64,000 nucleotides of DNA from Gracilimonas amylolytica (GTDB taxonomy: Bacteria > Bacteroidota > Rhodothermia > Balneolales > Balneolaceae), in contig NZ_PQBS01000010.1 of NCBI RefSeq assembly GCF_002911695.1, positions 62,001 through 126,000 on the forward strand, in the 5' to 3' direction. The translations under genes and the position numbers were made by a program. The notes under the pieces were generated by a model. It was not told the origin of the DNA, made no database searches, and saw only the letters and a program-made list of their open reading frames with translations. Positions 9,699 through 19,489 of the stretch are shown here, one piece after another; the stretch's first letter is position 1; each line of letters starts with the position of its first letter.

Positions 9699-10178
9699 TC
9701 AATAGGAAGAATATACGCTTGTGGAACCGTCATTATGAACCAGAAGCACATCATAGCTTTCCGGAGCGCGGCCCGGTGTTTCCATTCCCGGTGAACCGAT
9801 CGGCATTCCCGGTACGGCCAACCCAATGGCATCGGGTTTTTCCCTTAGCATACGCTCCACATCGGCTCGTGGCACATGACCTTCCACCACATATCCTTCT
9901 ACCAGGGCAGTATGACAAGAAGCGAGTTCTCGGGAGATCCCGTTATCGCGTTTTACCTGCATCAATACGGGAACCGGAACTTCTTCCACTGCAAAATCAC
10001 CTTCATGCATGTGATCGCCCCATTTTGTACAGCACTGACAGCCTTCATTTTTATACATTACCACTTCAGTTCCGCTTTTAAACAGGTCGCTGGGTGACTC
10101 ATTACCCGGCCAGAATAAAAAGGCGGCCACGCCGGCAGTTATTAGTAAACCAAGGATCAGGATCTTGTTATTGCTCAT
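9699..10178 (-). CDS. DUF411 domain protein (copper-associated)
   Basis: A roughly 159-residue protein. It starts at the ATG at 10176-10178 rather than 13 codons upstream, because this places a clean signal anchor (ILILGLLITAGVAAFLFW) at the N-terminus. The DUF411 hallmark follows: VVMYKNEGCQCCTKWGDHM with a GCQCC metal-thiol motif, then a conserved His/Ala region (ELASCHTALVEGYVVEGHVP). DUF411 proteins are periplasmic and often lie beside copper or other metal resistance genes. Here the gene lies about 230 bases after the CopA gene on the same strand. The role in copper handling is inferred from context and family. Confidence 0.85.
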   Translation of the reverse strand: MSNNKILILGLLITAGVAAFLFWPGNESPSDLFKSGTEVVMYKNEGCQCCTKWGDHMHEGDFAVEEVPVPVLMQVKRDNGISRELASCHTALVEGYVVEGHVPRADVERMLREKPDAIGLAVPGMPIGSPGMETPGRAPESYDVLLVHNDGSTSVYSSY

Positions 10179-10409
10179 AGCTCTAATAAATAAAATTTTT
10201 GAATAGGATTTCGTCAAAGATAACCTTCTTACAGGAAATTTGTTTTATGCTGAATTATGAAAGTTTGTTAGGGTGCTTTTCGATCGGTATGGGTGGAAAG
10301 TTAGACTGGAATTGGATAGCATGAGGCGGAGCCTCCATTAGGCATTCCTGAGCGGAGCACCGGAACGAGGTTTAATTGGTCTGACGATTACATGAATTAC
10401 CCTTAAAAC

Positions 10410-12677
10410 TCAATCCAACTCCGCTTTACCCAGCCGCTTGGAGTTGAGTACGACTTTTATGGAACTGAAGGCCATAGCTACCTCAGCCAGTAAGGGATGC
10501 AGCATACCCACCACAGCAAGAGGTATCATGATCAGGTTGTAGAAAAAGGCCCAGAACAAATTTTGCTTGATCTTGGTAAACGTTGCCTTACTGAGATTGA
10601 TCGCCCGCAATACGCCGGGTAGGTCGCCTTTTACGAGTACAATATCACCTGATTCTATGGCTACATCCGTTCCTGTTCCGATGGCAATGCCCACATCTGC
10701 CAGGGTCAGCGCCGGAGCATCATTGATGCCATCCCCTACCATAGCTACCACTTTGCCTAACTGCTGCAGTTTCCTGATCTCATCTGATTTCTGATCCGGC
10801 AGTACCTCAGCGATCACTTCATCAATACCGACCTTATCGGCAATGGCCTGACCGGTTTTGGCATTATCGCCCGTCAGCATGATGGTTGTTAATCCCAGCT
10901 TTCGGAATTCACTTATAGCCTCCAAACTGTCCGGCTTCACTTCATCCGCGATACCCAGAATGCCCAGCAGGTCTCCGGATAGGCATACATAAACGGCTGT
11001 TTTGGCCTCTTCTTCAAGTTGTTGTTTTTGCCGGGATCTCTCATCGGTGATCTCTGCACCCAGTTCTTCCATCAGTGATGCCGTTCCCACTCCCACGGCT
11101 CCCTCACCAACAATAGCTTTCACCCCTTTTCCGGTAATACTTTCAAAGCCGACTGAATTTAATAGTTCGATACCTTTTTCTGAGGCCGCATTCACCACAG
11201 CACGGGCCAGCGGGTGCTCTGAATTGTTTTCAACAGAGGCAGCCAGATTAAGCAGATCACTCTCGCTCAGTTCCCCAAAAGTGATCACATCGGTCACTTC
11301 CGGCTTCCCTTTGGTGATGGTTCCGGTCTTATCCAGCACAATGGTATCCACATCTTTCATACGCTGAATGGCTTCTCCCTTACGGATCAATATGCCGTTT
11401 TCAGCGCCCAATCCGGACCCAATCATAAGTGCTGTTGGAGTGGCTAATCCCAGAGCACACGGACAGGCAATGACCAGTACCGCGATCATCGCATAAAAAG
11501 CGAGGGCAGTGGAACCAAGATCAGGGTTTACCCATGGAATAAAGTCTGATGCCCAGATCACCAATCCGCCAAAAAGATCCGGAAATACCAGCCAGGCGGT
11601 TAAAGTCGAAAGGGCAAGCAAAAGTACCACCGGCACAAAGACGTTGGTCACCCGGTCGGCAAAATCCTGAATCGGGATCCTGGAGCCCTGAGCTTCTTCC
11701 ACCATTTTGATCACCTGATTCAGAAAAGTATCCTTACCGATCTTGGTGGCTTTCACTTTTAAAACGCCATTGGTATTCAGGGTAGCGCCAATGACCTCAT
11801 CTCCTTTGGTTTTCTCTACCGGCATAGACTCACCGGTGGCAATGGACTCATCCACACTGCTTTCCCCTTCTATTACCTCTCCATCGGTAGGGATCTTTTC
11901 TCCGGGGCGAACCAGCATCACATCCCCGATCTTCAGTTGGCTGACAGGGATCTTGATCTCTTCCCCATCTCTTAAAACGGAGGCTTCCTTTGCCCCCAGG
12001 GTCAATAACTTCCGAATGGCCTGTGAGGCACTCCCTTTGGCTTTGGTCTCAATGTACCGACCGGTGAGGTGGAAGGCCATGATCATGCCCCCTATCATGG
12101 CAAAGCTGTGAAAATCAGCTCCGATCCCAAAGGCATGCAGCAGCTTAACAAACCCGGTTGAAAGAGCCGCCAGTGACCCCATCGCGATCAGCACATCCAT
12201 ATTCGGGCTCAGATTTTTGGTTGACCGCCAGGCACTCTTCAGAGTTTCCCATCCCGGCACAAAAATGGCAAAACCTGACAACAGGATCATACCGGCTTCC
12301 ATCCCGATCATACCAAAAAGCATATAATCGGCGATCCACATGGGTATCATCCATGCCAGCATGATGAGCGTCGGGACCCACGACCACACCATGTTTCTGC
12401 GGGCCGTATCCAGTTTCTTTTGCTCGCGTTCCTCAGCCTGTTTGGCTTTATCTTCTGTTTCTTCTGATTGCTGACGGACCAGTGTGAAACCGGCTTTGGT
12501 GACGGCCTCATCAAAAGTCTCTATGGAGATCTCTCCCTCATACTCAACCGTGGCCGATTCCGTGGCAAGATTTACCTGAGCCGATCGCACGCCCTCCAGG
12601 GCTTCAAGCTGTTTATCTACGGCATTGACGCAACCGGCACAATGCATGCCATCAATTTGGAACGTGGTTTTTTTCAT
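10410..12677 (-). CDS. copA: Cu(I)-exporting P1B-type ATPase with N-terminal HMA domain
   Basis: The ATG at 12675-12677 gives 755 residues; a start 14 codons upstream is possible. Domain order: one heavy-metal-associated domain (GMHCAGC near residue 10), paired transmembrane helices, actuator domain with TGES, CPC metal site in the sixth helix ([12 protein letters not shown]), phosphorylation motif DKTGT, HPLA motif for ATP binding, GDGINDAP hinge, and last-helix signatures YN and MAFSS that define Cu(I) selectivity. It pumps cytoplasmic Cu(I) to the periplasm. It sits between a copper chaperone-like HMA gene and a DUF411 gene on the same strand, forming a copper homeostasis cluster. No copper-sensing regulator gene is seen next to it. 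Confidence 0.95.
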   Translation of the reverse strand: MKKTTFQIDGMHCAGCVNAVDKQLEALEGVRSAQVNLATESATVEYEGEISIETFDEAVTKAGFTLVRQQSEETEDKAKQAEEREQKKLDTARRNMVWSWVPTLIMLAWMIPMWIADYMLFGMIGMEAGMILLSGFAIFVPGWETLKSAWRSTKNLSPNMDVLIAMGSLAALSTGFVKLLHAFGIGADFHSFAMIGGMIMAFHLTGRYIETKAKGSASQAIRKLLTLGAKEASVLRDGEEIKIPVSQLKIGDVMLVRPGEKIPTDGEVIEGESSVDESIATGESMPVEKTKGDEVIGATLNTNGVLKVKATKIGKDTFLNQVIKMVEEAQGSRIPIQDFADRVTNVFVPVVLLLALSTLTAWLVFPDLFGGLVIWASDFIPWVNPDLGSTALAFYAMIAVLVIACPCALGLATPTALMIGSGLGAENGILIRKGEAIQRMKDVDTIVLDKTGTITKGKPEVTDVITFGELSESDLLNLAASVENNSEHPLARAVVNAASEKGIELLNSVGFESITGKGVKAIVGEGAVGVGTASLMEELGAEITDERSRQKQQLEEEAKTAVYVCLSGDLLGILGIADEVKPDSLEAISEFRKLGLTTIMLTGDNAKTGQAIADKVGIDEVIAEVLPDQKSDEIRKLQQLGKVVAMVGDGINDAPALTLADVGIAIGTGTDVAIESGDIVLVKGDLPGVLRAINLSKATFTKIKQNLFWAFFYNLIMIPLAVVGMLHPLLAEVAMAFSSIKVVLNSKRLGKAELD

Positions 12678-13144
12678 GGGTAACAGATTTATATGATTTT
12701 TTTGCTTTTCAGGCATCAATGCGGACCGGAGGTCCGGGCGGTCCGGGCATGCATTCTCCCAATTTCATCGGGATGGTTTGGAACGAGCTTAATAATTATA
12801 AGTGTGAAACAGTATTCCAAAAAGCAACCTCGCAGCGTGCGAAGCTCCTGCGAGCGTTGCGGATCCAGGTTTAAACTATGACGTTGTCACACTGGACGCC
12901 TTATAATATTTTTGAAGAAACTTATTGAACATCAAGAGTCTCAAACAAGATCAAACATCTAAGTCCAAAAATAAGTTGAGATCCTTCGCGATCATCAATA
13001 ATTCCTTTGTTACTATAACAGCGCTCAGGATGACAACCATCGGGAATGGTTCTTAAGAGAAGTTGTCATCCCGAGTGTGTACCAAGTTCCTAATTGTGAT
13101 AATGTCTAACACGAGGGATCTCAAGGTAAGACATAGCTCTTAAT
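12678..13144. other. Intergenic stretch with composite palindromic repeats
   Basis: Between copA and the HMA gene. It contains a module at 12751-12787 (GCATTCTCCC...GGAACGAG) whose reverse complement recurs at 52771-52807. It also contains two roughly 61-bp units at 12977-13037 and 13062-13123 in inverted orientation. No gene is evident. Confidence 0.6.
12977..13123. repeat. Inverted pair of GTTGTCATCC...GGATCTCA repeat units (locus 1)
   Basis: Unit 12977-13037 runs TGAGATCC to GGATGACAAC, and unit 13062-13123 runs GTTGTCATCC to GGATCTCA. Both have clear counterparts at 52832-52984, where the pair is arranged in the opposite outward/inward order. These are non-coding and resemble REP/MITE-type extragenic elements. 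Confidence 0.75.
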
Positions 13145-13363
13145 TTAGTTTGAAATACCCGTCATCTGGTAACCGGCTTCTTCCACGGCTTTCCTGAAGT
13201 CTTCTTCCTTTACTTCATTCTCGTCGTAGTCCACTTCAGCGATGCCCTTTTCCAAATTGGCGATCGCGGTTTTTACTCCAGGCAGAGCGGCAAGGGTATT
13301 TTCAACCGTATTCACGCATCCGGAACATCCCATTCCGTCGATATTCAAAGTTATGGATCTCAT
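13145..13363 (-). CDS. copZ: Heavy-metal-associated (HMA) domain protein, CopZ-like copper chaperone
   Basis: A 72-residue single HMA domain with a ferredoxin-like fold. The metal site is GMGCSGC (residues about 10-16), followed by the usual LPGV and the AGY near the C-terminus. Such stand-alone domains carry Cu(I) to CopA-type ATPases. The gene lies upstream of copA on the same strand, separated by a repeat-containing spacer of about 470 bases, so it may have its own promoter. A mercury-type MerP-like role is possible, but the neighbouring Cu(I)-type ATPase favours copper. Confidence 0.85.
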   Translation of the reverse strand: MRSITLNIDGMGCSGCVNTVENTLAALPGVKTAIANLEKGIAEVDYDENEVKEEDFRKAVEEAGYQMTGISN

Positions 13364-13551
13364 GGTGCTTCTCGTTTTTTAGTTAAATTTTCTAATCAAA
13401 GATACTGAAGCTTCTGTACCCATAAATGCCGAATCCGTACTGAGGTTTATCAAATTTTGCGGAACCGATTAAACCAACTTTTTCAATATTTCTCCCCCAA
13501 AGTTTTTATCCTCTTTTCCACAATTAGTCAAATTTGAACCATCAAGATCCT

Positions 13552-15642
13552 ATGAAGCATTTATTTACTGCCCTTGTAATGGTATTGTTTATCGGTGCCG
13601 ACCTCACTGCACAAGCCCAACAATTTCCGGATGAATTAACCCTGAAGGATATTTTCCACGAACCATTCATCCCGGGAACCCGACCCTCTTTTTCACATTA
13701 TTCACCCGACGGCAAGACTATCTATTTTAGCTGGAGTGATTCGGCCACTTCAGACCGGGAACTCTTTCAGGTTGGCCTGAGCGGTAAGAATCAAAAGGAA
13801 GCCCCGGAGGGTGTGGTCCGGAATTATGAACGGTCACCGGATGGTAAGCATGTATTGTTTACTGAGGATGGGGACCTGATCCTGGCTAACTCCAAGTTTG
13901 AAGAACAAAGACTGATCGTCGCTTCCAAGGATTTTGATTATAACCCGGTCTGGAATGCCGATGGTACTCAGTTTGCATTCGTTCAGAGCGGAGATGTTTG
14001 GATATCAGGCGTGGAAGAAGCTTTCATCAAGCAGATCACCAATAAAGCAGAAGATGACCCCGGTTACAGCGTAGCCGGATGGGCAGGCAACAAACTCTTG
14101 TTGAGTCAATTTGATAGTTCGGATTATACCGAATATTACTTCCCGGAATATGCCGGTCAATACGTAGAAACCGGATCAACCCGACGCGGTATTCCAAACC
14201 GAATATTTTCCGTAGCCCCGATCGATAGTGGTGACGTGGAAGTGATCCTGGAACACAAGGGATATGTGAGTTCTGATATCAGCGCTACCGGTAAACATTT
14301 TGCCCTGGATATCATCGACGCCCCCATGAAAAAGCGCCGGATCGAGGTGTTCAATACAAACGACCTTAGCTCAAAGGTTCTTTTTGAGGATTCCACCAAA
14401 GGCTGGCTCTATGGCACCAACATGGAATTTGCCCCGGCCACCGAACGCCTGATGTTTCAGAGCGAGCAGGATGGATGGAATCACATTTATACCGTCAATC
14501 CCGATGGATCAGGTTTTGAACAACATACTTTTGGGGAGTACGATATTCCCTGGGCAACCTGGATGGACGAACGTACCATTGTAATGGCTACCAATGAAAT
14601 GGATCCGGGTGAAGTGCAATTGTACAGGCTGGATATCATCAACAATCTGCCAACCAAATTAACCTCAGCTGAGGGCTTCCGGCAAGATTTCAACTTAAGC
14701 CCTGACAGACGGTATGTTGTATACAGCAAAACCTATTTCAATGAGCCCTTTGATCTGTATATGGTCGATACCAAGATCCCTCAAAGAGAAGTACAGCTGA
14801 CAAATTCTGTACCTGAGTCATTCTTTGAATATGACTGGCAGAAGGAAGATTACGTTCGGTTCACGGGTAGGGATGGAGAAACCCGTTTATCCATGTCGGT
14901 GCTAAAGCCGGAACGCAGAAACCCGGAGGGAAATCCGGTGGTGGTATTTGTTCACGGAGCCGGTTCTCTGCAAAATGTCTATAAAGGATGGTCAAGCAGT
15001 TACTGGCGCGAGTACATGTTTCATCAGTTCCTGACGCATGAGGGTTATTACGTGATCGAAGTAGATTACCGACACAGTACCGGATACGGCCGTAAATTCC
15101 GGGAGGATGTGACCAACTGGATGGGTAAGTACGAGACCGAGGACATTGAAGATGGTCTTGCCTTCCTGGCCGATAATTATGACAAAGCGGATACCTCCAG
15201 AGTAGGTATTTACGGAGGAAGTTATGGTGGATTCATGGCACTTTATGCCGTGGGAGTTTCACCGGAACACTTTGATGCTGCAGCCGCCTTGCGATCGGTC
15301 ACCAACTGGGAGAACTACTACTACACCAATCCATGGTACACCCTGCCAAGACTGGGTGATCCCGAAGAATTTCCGGAACACTACGAACGCAGTAATCCCT
15401 TGACTTATGCGGATTCCCTGCAACGACCGGTCATCCTCCTGCATGGGCTCATTGATAATAATGTCGGGTTTCAGGATGCGGTACAATACATTGAGAGATT
15501 GGTTCAAACAGGCAACGAGAACTTTGAGATGATGATGTACCCTACCGAACGTCACAGTTTTCAGGATGAAGATGCCTGGTATGATGAGTATCGCAGGATC
15601 TATCAATTCTTTGAGGAGCATTTGAAGCAGAATGGTCAGTGA
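13552..15642 (+). CDS. Secreted S9-family serine peptidase (DPP/prolyl oligopeptidase type)
   Basis: The ATG at 13552 is preferred over a TTG six codons earlier; it gives 696 residues with a signal peptide ending near AQAQ. Residues about 30-420 form a WD40-like beta-propeller (repeated PDGK/ADGT blades). The C-terminal part is an alpha/beta hydrolase. The nucleophile Ser lies in YGGSYGGF (about residue 556), the Asp in HGLIDNNV (about 634) and the His in ERHSF (about 667). An upstream VDYRHSTGYG motif is typical of the family. It should remove dipeptides or cleave short peptides in the periplasm or outside the cell. The gene is monocistronic and is followed by an imperfect inverted repeat before the MBL-fold gene. 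Confidence 0.9.
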   Translation: MKHLFTALVMVLFIGADLTAQAQQFPDELTLKDIFHEPFIPGTRPSFSHYSPDGKTIYFSWSDSATSDRELFQVGLSGKNQKEAPEGVVRNYERSPDGKHVLFTEDGDLILANSKFEEQRLIVASKDFDYNPVWNADGTQFAFVQSGDVWISGVEEAFIKQITNKAEDDPGYSVAGWAGNKLLLSQFDSSDYTEYYFPEYAGQYVETGSTRRGIPNRIFSVAPIDSGDVEVILEHKGYVSSDISATGKHFALDIIDAPMKKRRIEVFNTNDLSSKVLFEDSTKGWLYGTNMEFAPATERLMFQSEQDGWNHIYTVNPDGSGFEQHTFGEYDIPWATWMDERTIVMATNEMDPGEVQLYRLDIINNLPTKLTSAEGFRQDFNLSPDRRYVVYSKTYFNEPFDLYMVDTKIPQREVQLTNSVPESFFEYDWQKEDYVRFTGRDGETRLSMSVLKPERRNPEGNPVVVFVHGAGSLQNVYKGWSSSYWREYMFHQFLTHEGYYVIEVDYRHSTGYGRKFREDVTNWMGKYETEDIEDGLAFLADNYDKADTSRVGIYGGSYGGFMALYAVGVSPEHFDAAAALRSVTNWENYYYTNPWYTLPRLGDPEEFPEHYERSNPLTYADSLQRPVILLHGLIDNNVGFQDAVQYIERLVQTGNENFEMMMYPTERHSFQDEDAWYDEYRRIYQFFEEHLKQNGQ

Positions 15643-15773
15643 TAAGGAAATAAGTATATAAGGGAACGTAATGAATGGATTTAAGGTCTGTATTACACAG
15701 TGCATAATATCACCTATTCCCTTATTTACTTATCCCCAAAAACCTTAAAGCAGCCGTTAAACAAAACCAACCC

Positions 15774-16835
15774 ATGAAACTCATTGGTAAAATCGTGACC
15801 ATACTTTTGATCCTGCTTATTACAGCCGCACTGTTTATCGCCTCTGTTGGCTGGTATGTATCGGAGCCGGGATATGAGGGTCCGGTCAGTGAGCACTTCA
15901 ACGGAAATACCTTTGAAAACCCCGGAGAAGTTCCCGATAAATCCTTTATGGATGTCATGAAGTGGTACTTTCAAAGAGATCAGGGAGAATGGAGCCCAAT
16001 TCCCGAATCTGAGATCACCTTTGCCAAAAAACCGGCTGAAAATGTCACCGATGGAATGACCATCACATATGTGAACCACTCCACCTTTCTGATTCAGGTG
16101 GCCGGGGTTAACATTCTGACCGATCCGGTGTGGAGTGATCGTGTGAGTCCGGTTAGTTTTGCTGGCCCCAAACGATTCCGCCCTGCCGGCATCCGATTTG
16201 AGGACCTTCCCCGTATCGATCTTATTGTTATCAGCCATAATCACTACGACCACCTGGATATTGAAACCCTTAAAAAGGTCCATAAAGCCTATGAGCCCCG
16301 TGTGATCGCCCCTCTTGGCGTTGGTCGCATGCTGAACAGTAACGGCATCTACAAGGTGTTTGAGTTAAACTGGTGGGAGGACAAAGTCATCGACAGCGAC
16401 ATCACGGTTCATGCCGTTCAGGCTCAGCACTTTTCTGCCCGCGGATTATTTGACCGTGATAAGACCTTCTGGAACGGCTATGTGATCGAAACCCCGGCCG
16501 GTGATGTTTATTTTGCCGGTGATACCGGTTATGGTCCCTTTTTCACAGAGATCGGTCAGCGTTACCCCGATATCAAAGTGGGGTTGATCCCTATCGGTGC
16601 CTACAAACCCCGCTGGTTCATGAAACCCATGCACGTCAATCCGAAAGAGGCCATTCAGGTTCATAAGGATGTGGGAGCTGAGATCAGCTTTGGCATGCAC
16701 TTTGGTACGTTTCCACTCGCCGACGATGGCATGAAGGATCCTGAAAATGATTTTTCTGCAGCAATGCGCTTAAAGGAAAACCGAGGCGTGAATTTTAAGC
16801 TGCTGACGGAGGGAGATTCGTTTAGAGTTCGGTAA
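15774..16835 (+). CDS. MBL-fold metallohydrolase, NAPE-PLD/RomA-like, membrane anchored
   Basis: A 353-residue metallo-beta-lactamase-fold protein. A signal anchor (residues about 4-25) precedes the catalytic domain. Metal ligands are visible as HNHYDHLD (HxHxDH), a later His in VQAQHFSARG, Asp in YFAGDTGYG and a terminal His in GMHFGTF. This arrangement matches the N-acylphosphatidylethanolamine phospholipase D/RomA branch, which acts on lipids or other phosphodiesters. The true substrate is not known. It faces a small membrane-protein gene convergently, with 11 bases between the stops. Confidence 0.85.
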   Translation: MKLIGKIVTILLILLITAALFIASVGWYVSEPGYEGPVSEHFNGNTFENPGEVPDKSFMDVMKWYFQRDQGEWSPIPESEITFAKKPAENVTDGMTITYVNHSTFLIQVAGVNILTDPVWSDRVSPVSFAGPKRFRPAGIRFEDLPRIDLIVISHNHYDHLDIETLKKVHKAYEPRVIAPLGVGRMLNSNGIYKVFELNWWEDKVIDSDITVHAVQAQHFSARGLFDRDKTFWNGYVIETPAGDVYFAGDTGYGPFFTEIGQRYPDIKVGLIPIGAYKPRWFMKPMHVNPKEAIQVHKDVGAEISFGMHFGTFPLADDGMKDPENDFSAAMRLKENRGVNFKLLTEGDSFRVR

Positions 16836-16846
16836 ACTGCACCCGT

Positions 16847-17506
16847 TTACTGCAAGGAGAGCACGAGAAAACTCAAATAAAGCAGCACAGCCAATGGTAC
16901 CCCCATTCTTTTCTCCTTTACACTACCGGTGTTAAAATTGAAAAAGGCACTGATCATGAATACCAACCCTAATACAGGGTAGGTTTCTGCAATACGCAGA
17001 AATTCTAAATTAGCGCCAAGAAGTAACAGGACGACTACTGCAAACAAGATGGCTGAAAACAGACTGCCATATCGAAATTTCTTTGGCAGCACTTCATTCT
17101 TCCCACCCCATGCATACGCACCAATCGGGTACCCTTTTGCCAGCAGCCCATGAAAAACAATGAATCCAAGCGAAACGAAAGTTGAACCCCAAACCAACCA
17201 TGCCTTCAGGTCAAAATAATTGACATACGTTCTGCTATTGATGATGTCATTCCCTGCAAATTCTACAGTACACCTGTTCGAATGCAGATCGTAGTTGCTC
17301 CATACCATCAATTTATCCCCACTTCGTTCATATTTAAGCAGGTTTCCGGTATTCAGGGTCTTGGTTACATAATCTGCTGACTCCCCGGCATCAAACATCA
17401 GGCACAGGATCCGGATCTCTTTTTCAGCTTCGGTCCAGTATATTGCACCGGCCGACAATCCGAGTAGGACCCCGGCAAACAAGATATTTTTAATCAGCTT
17501 CAACAT
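16847..17506 (-). CDS. Multi-pass membrane protein of unknown function
   Basis: A 219-residue protein with a signal anchor (about 6-25), an extracytoplasmic domain with two Cys (about 30-95; residues around ILCLMFD and HSNRCTVEF), then about four transmembrane helices (103-122, 147-165, 172-188, 199-217). No family was recognised. Its start lies 33 bases downstream of the quinone-reductase gene's stop, on the same strand, so the two may be co-transcribed. Confidence 0.65.
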   Translation of the reverse strand: MLKLIKNILFAGVLLGLSAGAIYWTEAEKEIRILCLMFDAGESADYVTKTLNTGNLLKYERSGDKLMVWSNYDLHSNRCTVEFAGNDIINSRTYVNYFDLKAWLVWGSTFVSLGFIVFHGLLAKGYPIGAYAWGGKNEVLPKKFRYGSLFSAILFAVVVLLLLGANLEFLRIAETYPVLGLVFMISAFFNFNTGSVKEKRMGVPLAVLLYLSFLVLSLQ

Positions 17507-17539
17507 CCGCGATCAGAGTAAAAATCCTCAAAGATAGGT

Positions 17540-18508
17540 TTAGGTTGTAACGACCACAGCTCCTGATTTATGTCCTTTTGATACATACTCAAATGCATCA
17601 TGGATAGCATCAAGATCATACTTCCGGTCAATGACGGATATAAGCTTTTTTTGATTGAAAAGCTCTGAGATAAAGAGCAAGTCCGCCGTTTTATCCTCAT
17701 TTTTCCTAAGACCTGTTAAAGCCAGTATGCTTTTCTTATCAGTTCCCTTTGTCATCAACATATCAATCACGGAACCTAAACTCAGCACTGTTGTCAGGTA
17801 AATTCCCTGAGGACTAAGTAAGTGTTTCAATACACGCATCGAATACTTCCCAATTGTATCAAAAATGATATCAAACTGATCCTCAATGTCCTCCAATTTG
17901 GTTGTTTGATAGTTGATACAGTGATCGGCTCCCAAAGATGAGACCAGCTCTACCTTTTCTGAACTGCAAACGGCCGTTACTTCTGTCTCAAAATATTTTG
18001 CCAATTGAACGGCATAAGTACCCACACTGCCTGATGCTCCAATGATCAACACCCGATCTCCCTGTTTTATCTTACCGTGGTCTCTTAAAAACGGTAAAGC
18101 TGTGAGAGCTCCATAAGGTACGGCCGCAGCTTCTTCAAAAGAAAGACCTTCCGGTTTATGAACGATCGGATCCTTGTCAGAAACGATCACATACTCCGCA
18201 TGAGCCCCATAATTTGTCCCACTGTCAGCTATGACCTCATCCCCGATCTTAAAGTCATTAACCTGTTCACCCAGAGCCTCTACCACACCGGATAATTCCG
18301 TACCAAGTGTTTTGATCCTGGGTGAAAATAAACCCGTTGCCATTCTGGGAAACAGATCGTTTCCTGACCTGAAAATAGCATCCACAGCTGTAACAGTGGT
18401 CGCTTTAACCCTGATGAGTATTTCATGTTCTTTTATTTTCGGAAGCTCAACCTCACTAACCACAATTGAGTCACGACTTCCATACTTTTTGAATAACGCT
18501 GCTTTCAT
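17540..18508 (-). CDS. Zinc-independent MDR family NAD(P)H quinone reductase/alcohol dehydrogenase-like
   Basis: A 322-residue medium-chain dehydrogenase/reductase. An N-terminal GroES-like half is followed by a Rossmann domain with the dinucleotide loop IGASGSVGTYAVQLAK (about 150-165). The structural- and catalytic-zinc cysteine sets of alcohol dehydrogenases are lacking, which points to the quinone oxidoreductase or enoyl-reductase-like branch. It probably reduces small quinones or activated alkenes with NADPH. It is divergent from a membrane-protein/XRE regulator pair; the shared 190-bp spacer holds a long inverted repeat that could be a common operator. Confidence 0.83.
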   Translation of the reverse strand: MKAALFKKYGSRDSIVVSEVELPKIKEHEILIRVKATTVTAVDAIFRSGNDLFPRMATGLFSPRIKTLGTELSGVVEALGEQVNDFKIGDEVIADSGTNYGAHAEYVIVSDKDPIVHKPEGLSFEEAAAVPYGALTALPFLRDHGKIKQGDRVLIIGASGSVGTYAVQLAKYFETEVTAVCSSEKVELVSSLGADHCINYQTTKLEDIEDQFDIIFDTIGKYSMRVLKHLLSPQGIYLTTVLSLGSVIDMLMTKGTDKKSILALTGLRKNEDKTADLLFISELFNQKKLISVIDRKYDLDAIHDAFEYVSKGHKSGAVVVTT

Positions 18509-18580
18509 TTTACCTGATCTTAAATGACTTGATCGCTCGGGTATCCTACATAGTTTTGATAGAAAAGTTGCACAGAATCA

Positions 18581-18643
18581 TTACATAGACGTTTTTTCGA
18601 AATTATTTCAGCTCTCGAAAAAATAATTGACATTTCTATGTAA
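18581..18643. promoter_or_regulatory. Inverted repeat in divergent promoter region (candidate operator)
   Basis: TTACATAGA (18581-18589) and TCTATGTAA (18635-18643) are perfect inverted arms. Nested TTTTTTCGA (18592-18600) and TCGAAAAAA (18615-18623) also pair. It lies between the MDR gene (minus) and the membrane-protein/XRE pair (plus), so the adjacent XRE regulator is a natural candidate ligand. Confidence 0.5.
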
Positions 18644-18697
18644 CATATTTTTTACATCACGTAAAGAATACCCGACTCTTAACAACACATTATACTT

Positions 18698-19129
18698 ATG
18701 TCAAAACAAGAAATATATGCCTGGACCTCACTGCTTTCATCAATTGCCATTTTAGGTTTTTATGGACTAACTATGTTTGGACTTCCCTCAGAATGGGCTG
18801 CCATTGAAGATCAATTATCATCCGTTTTGTTCAAGATCTTTCTGTTTGCCCTTATCGTAGAAGTTGGGATAGGTATCCTGAAAAACAAACATGAGGTAGA
18901 AAAAGATGAGCGTGATGAAAAGATAGCCGGTAAAGGATTTAAAAACGCTTATTACTTCCTGGCGATCGCGGTTTCGTTTGTTCTTTTTCAGGTGATCATG
19001 GATAACATCTTTTCCTATGCCCCATTTATGTACGGCACCCTATCTCTGATCCACCTGCTGGTGGTCACACTGGTTCTTTCCTCTGTAGTGAATCGTACAA
19101 CACAGATCTACTTCTATCGAAAGATGTAA
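18698..19129 (+). CDS. Four-helix membrane protein paired with XRE regulator (DUF2178-like)
   Basis: A 143-residue protein with four predicted transmembrane helices (about 8-27, 42-59, 84-103, 111-129). A conserved-looking cytoplasmic loop, KDERDEKIAGKG, sits between helices 2 and 3. The xDERD...KG loop and the immediate downstream HTH gene match a common bacterial two-gene unit of DUF2178-like membrane proteins with a Cro/CI-type regulator. The function is unknown. The two genes are separated by 15 bases. Confidence 0.7.
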   Translation: MSKQEIYAWTSLLSSIAILGFYGLTMFGLPSEWAAIEDQLSSVLFKIFLFALIVEVGIGILKNKHEVEKDERDEKIAGKGFKNAYYFLAIAVSFVLFQVIMDNIFSYAPFMYGTLSLIHLLVVTLVLSSVVNRTTQIYFYRKM

Positions 19130-19144
19130 GGCAAGGACAAGAAG

Positions 19145-19357
19145 ATGAAAGACAAAAAGATCGCAAATAATATCCGGACACTAAGATTTCAAAACGGGGA
19201 GATGACCCAGGCTGAACTGGCTGAAAAAGTGGGTGTAACCCGGCAAACCATTAACGCATTGGAGGCTGCCAAGTACTCCCCTTCCCTGGAACTGGCATTC
19301 AAAATTGCTCACGTATTTGGGGTAGGACTGGAAGAAGTATTTCAATATCAGGATTAG
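19145..19357 (+). CDS. XRE/Cro-CI family transcriptional regulator
   Basis: A 70-residue helix-turn-helix protein. The HTH covers residues about 18-40 ([20 protein letters not shown]), followed by the ...[21 protein letters not shown] tail typical of YozG-type mini-regulators. It probably represses its own operon with the upstream membrane-protein gene, through the inverted repeat at 18581-18643. That target is inferred from context. Confidence 0.88.
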   Translation: MKDKKIANNIRTLRFQNGEMTQAELAEKVGVTRQTINALEAAKYSPSLELAFKIAHVFGVGLEEVFQYQD

Positions 19358-19489
19358 TATTTCATATGAACCATAAAAGTATTTCTAAACATAGAAATTT
19401 ATTTCACACTACGTTTTTAATCCCCCAATTCACCCCAATTTTTTCTGTTCCTTTTTGTACATTGCTTTGATTGAAAAACCGATTTATCA

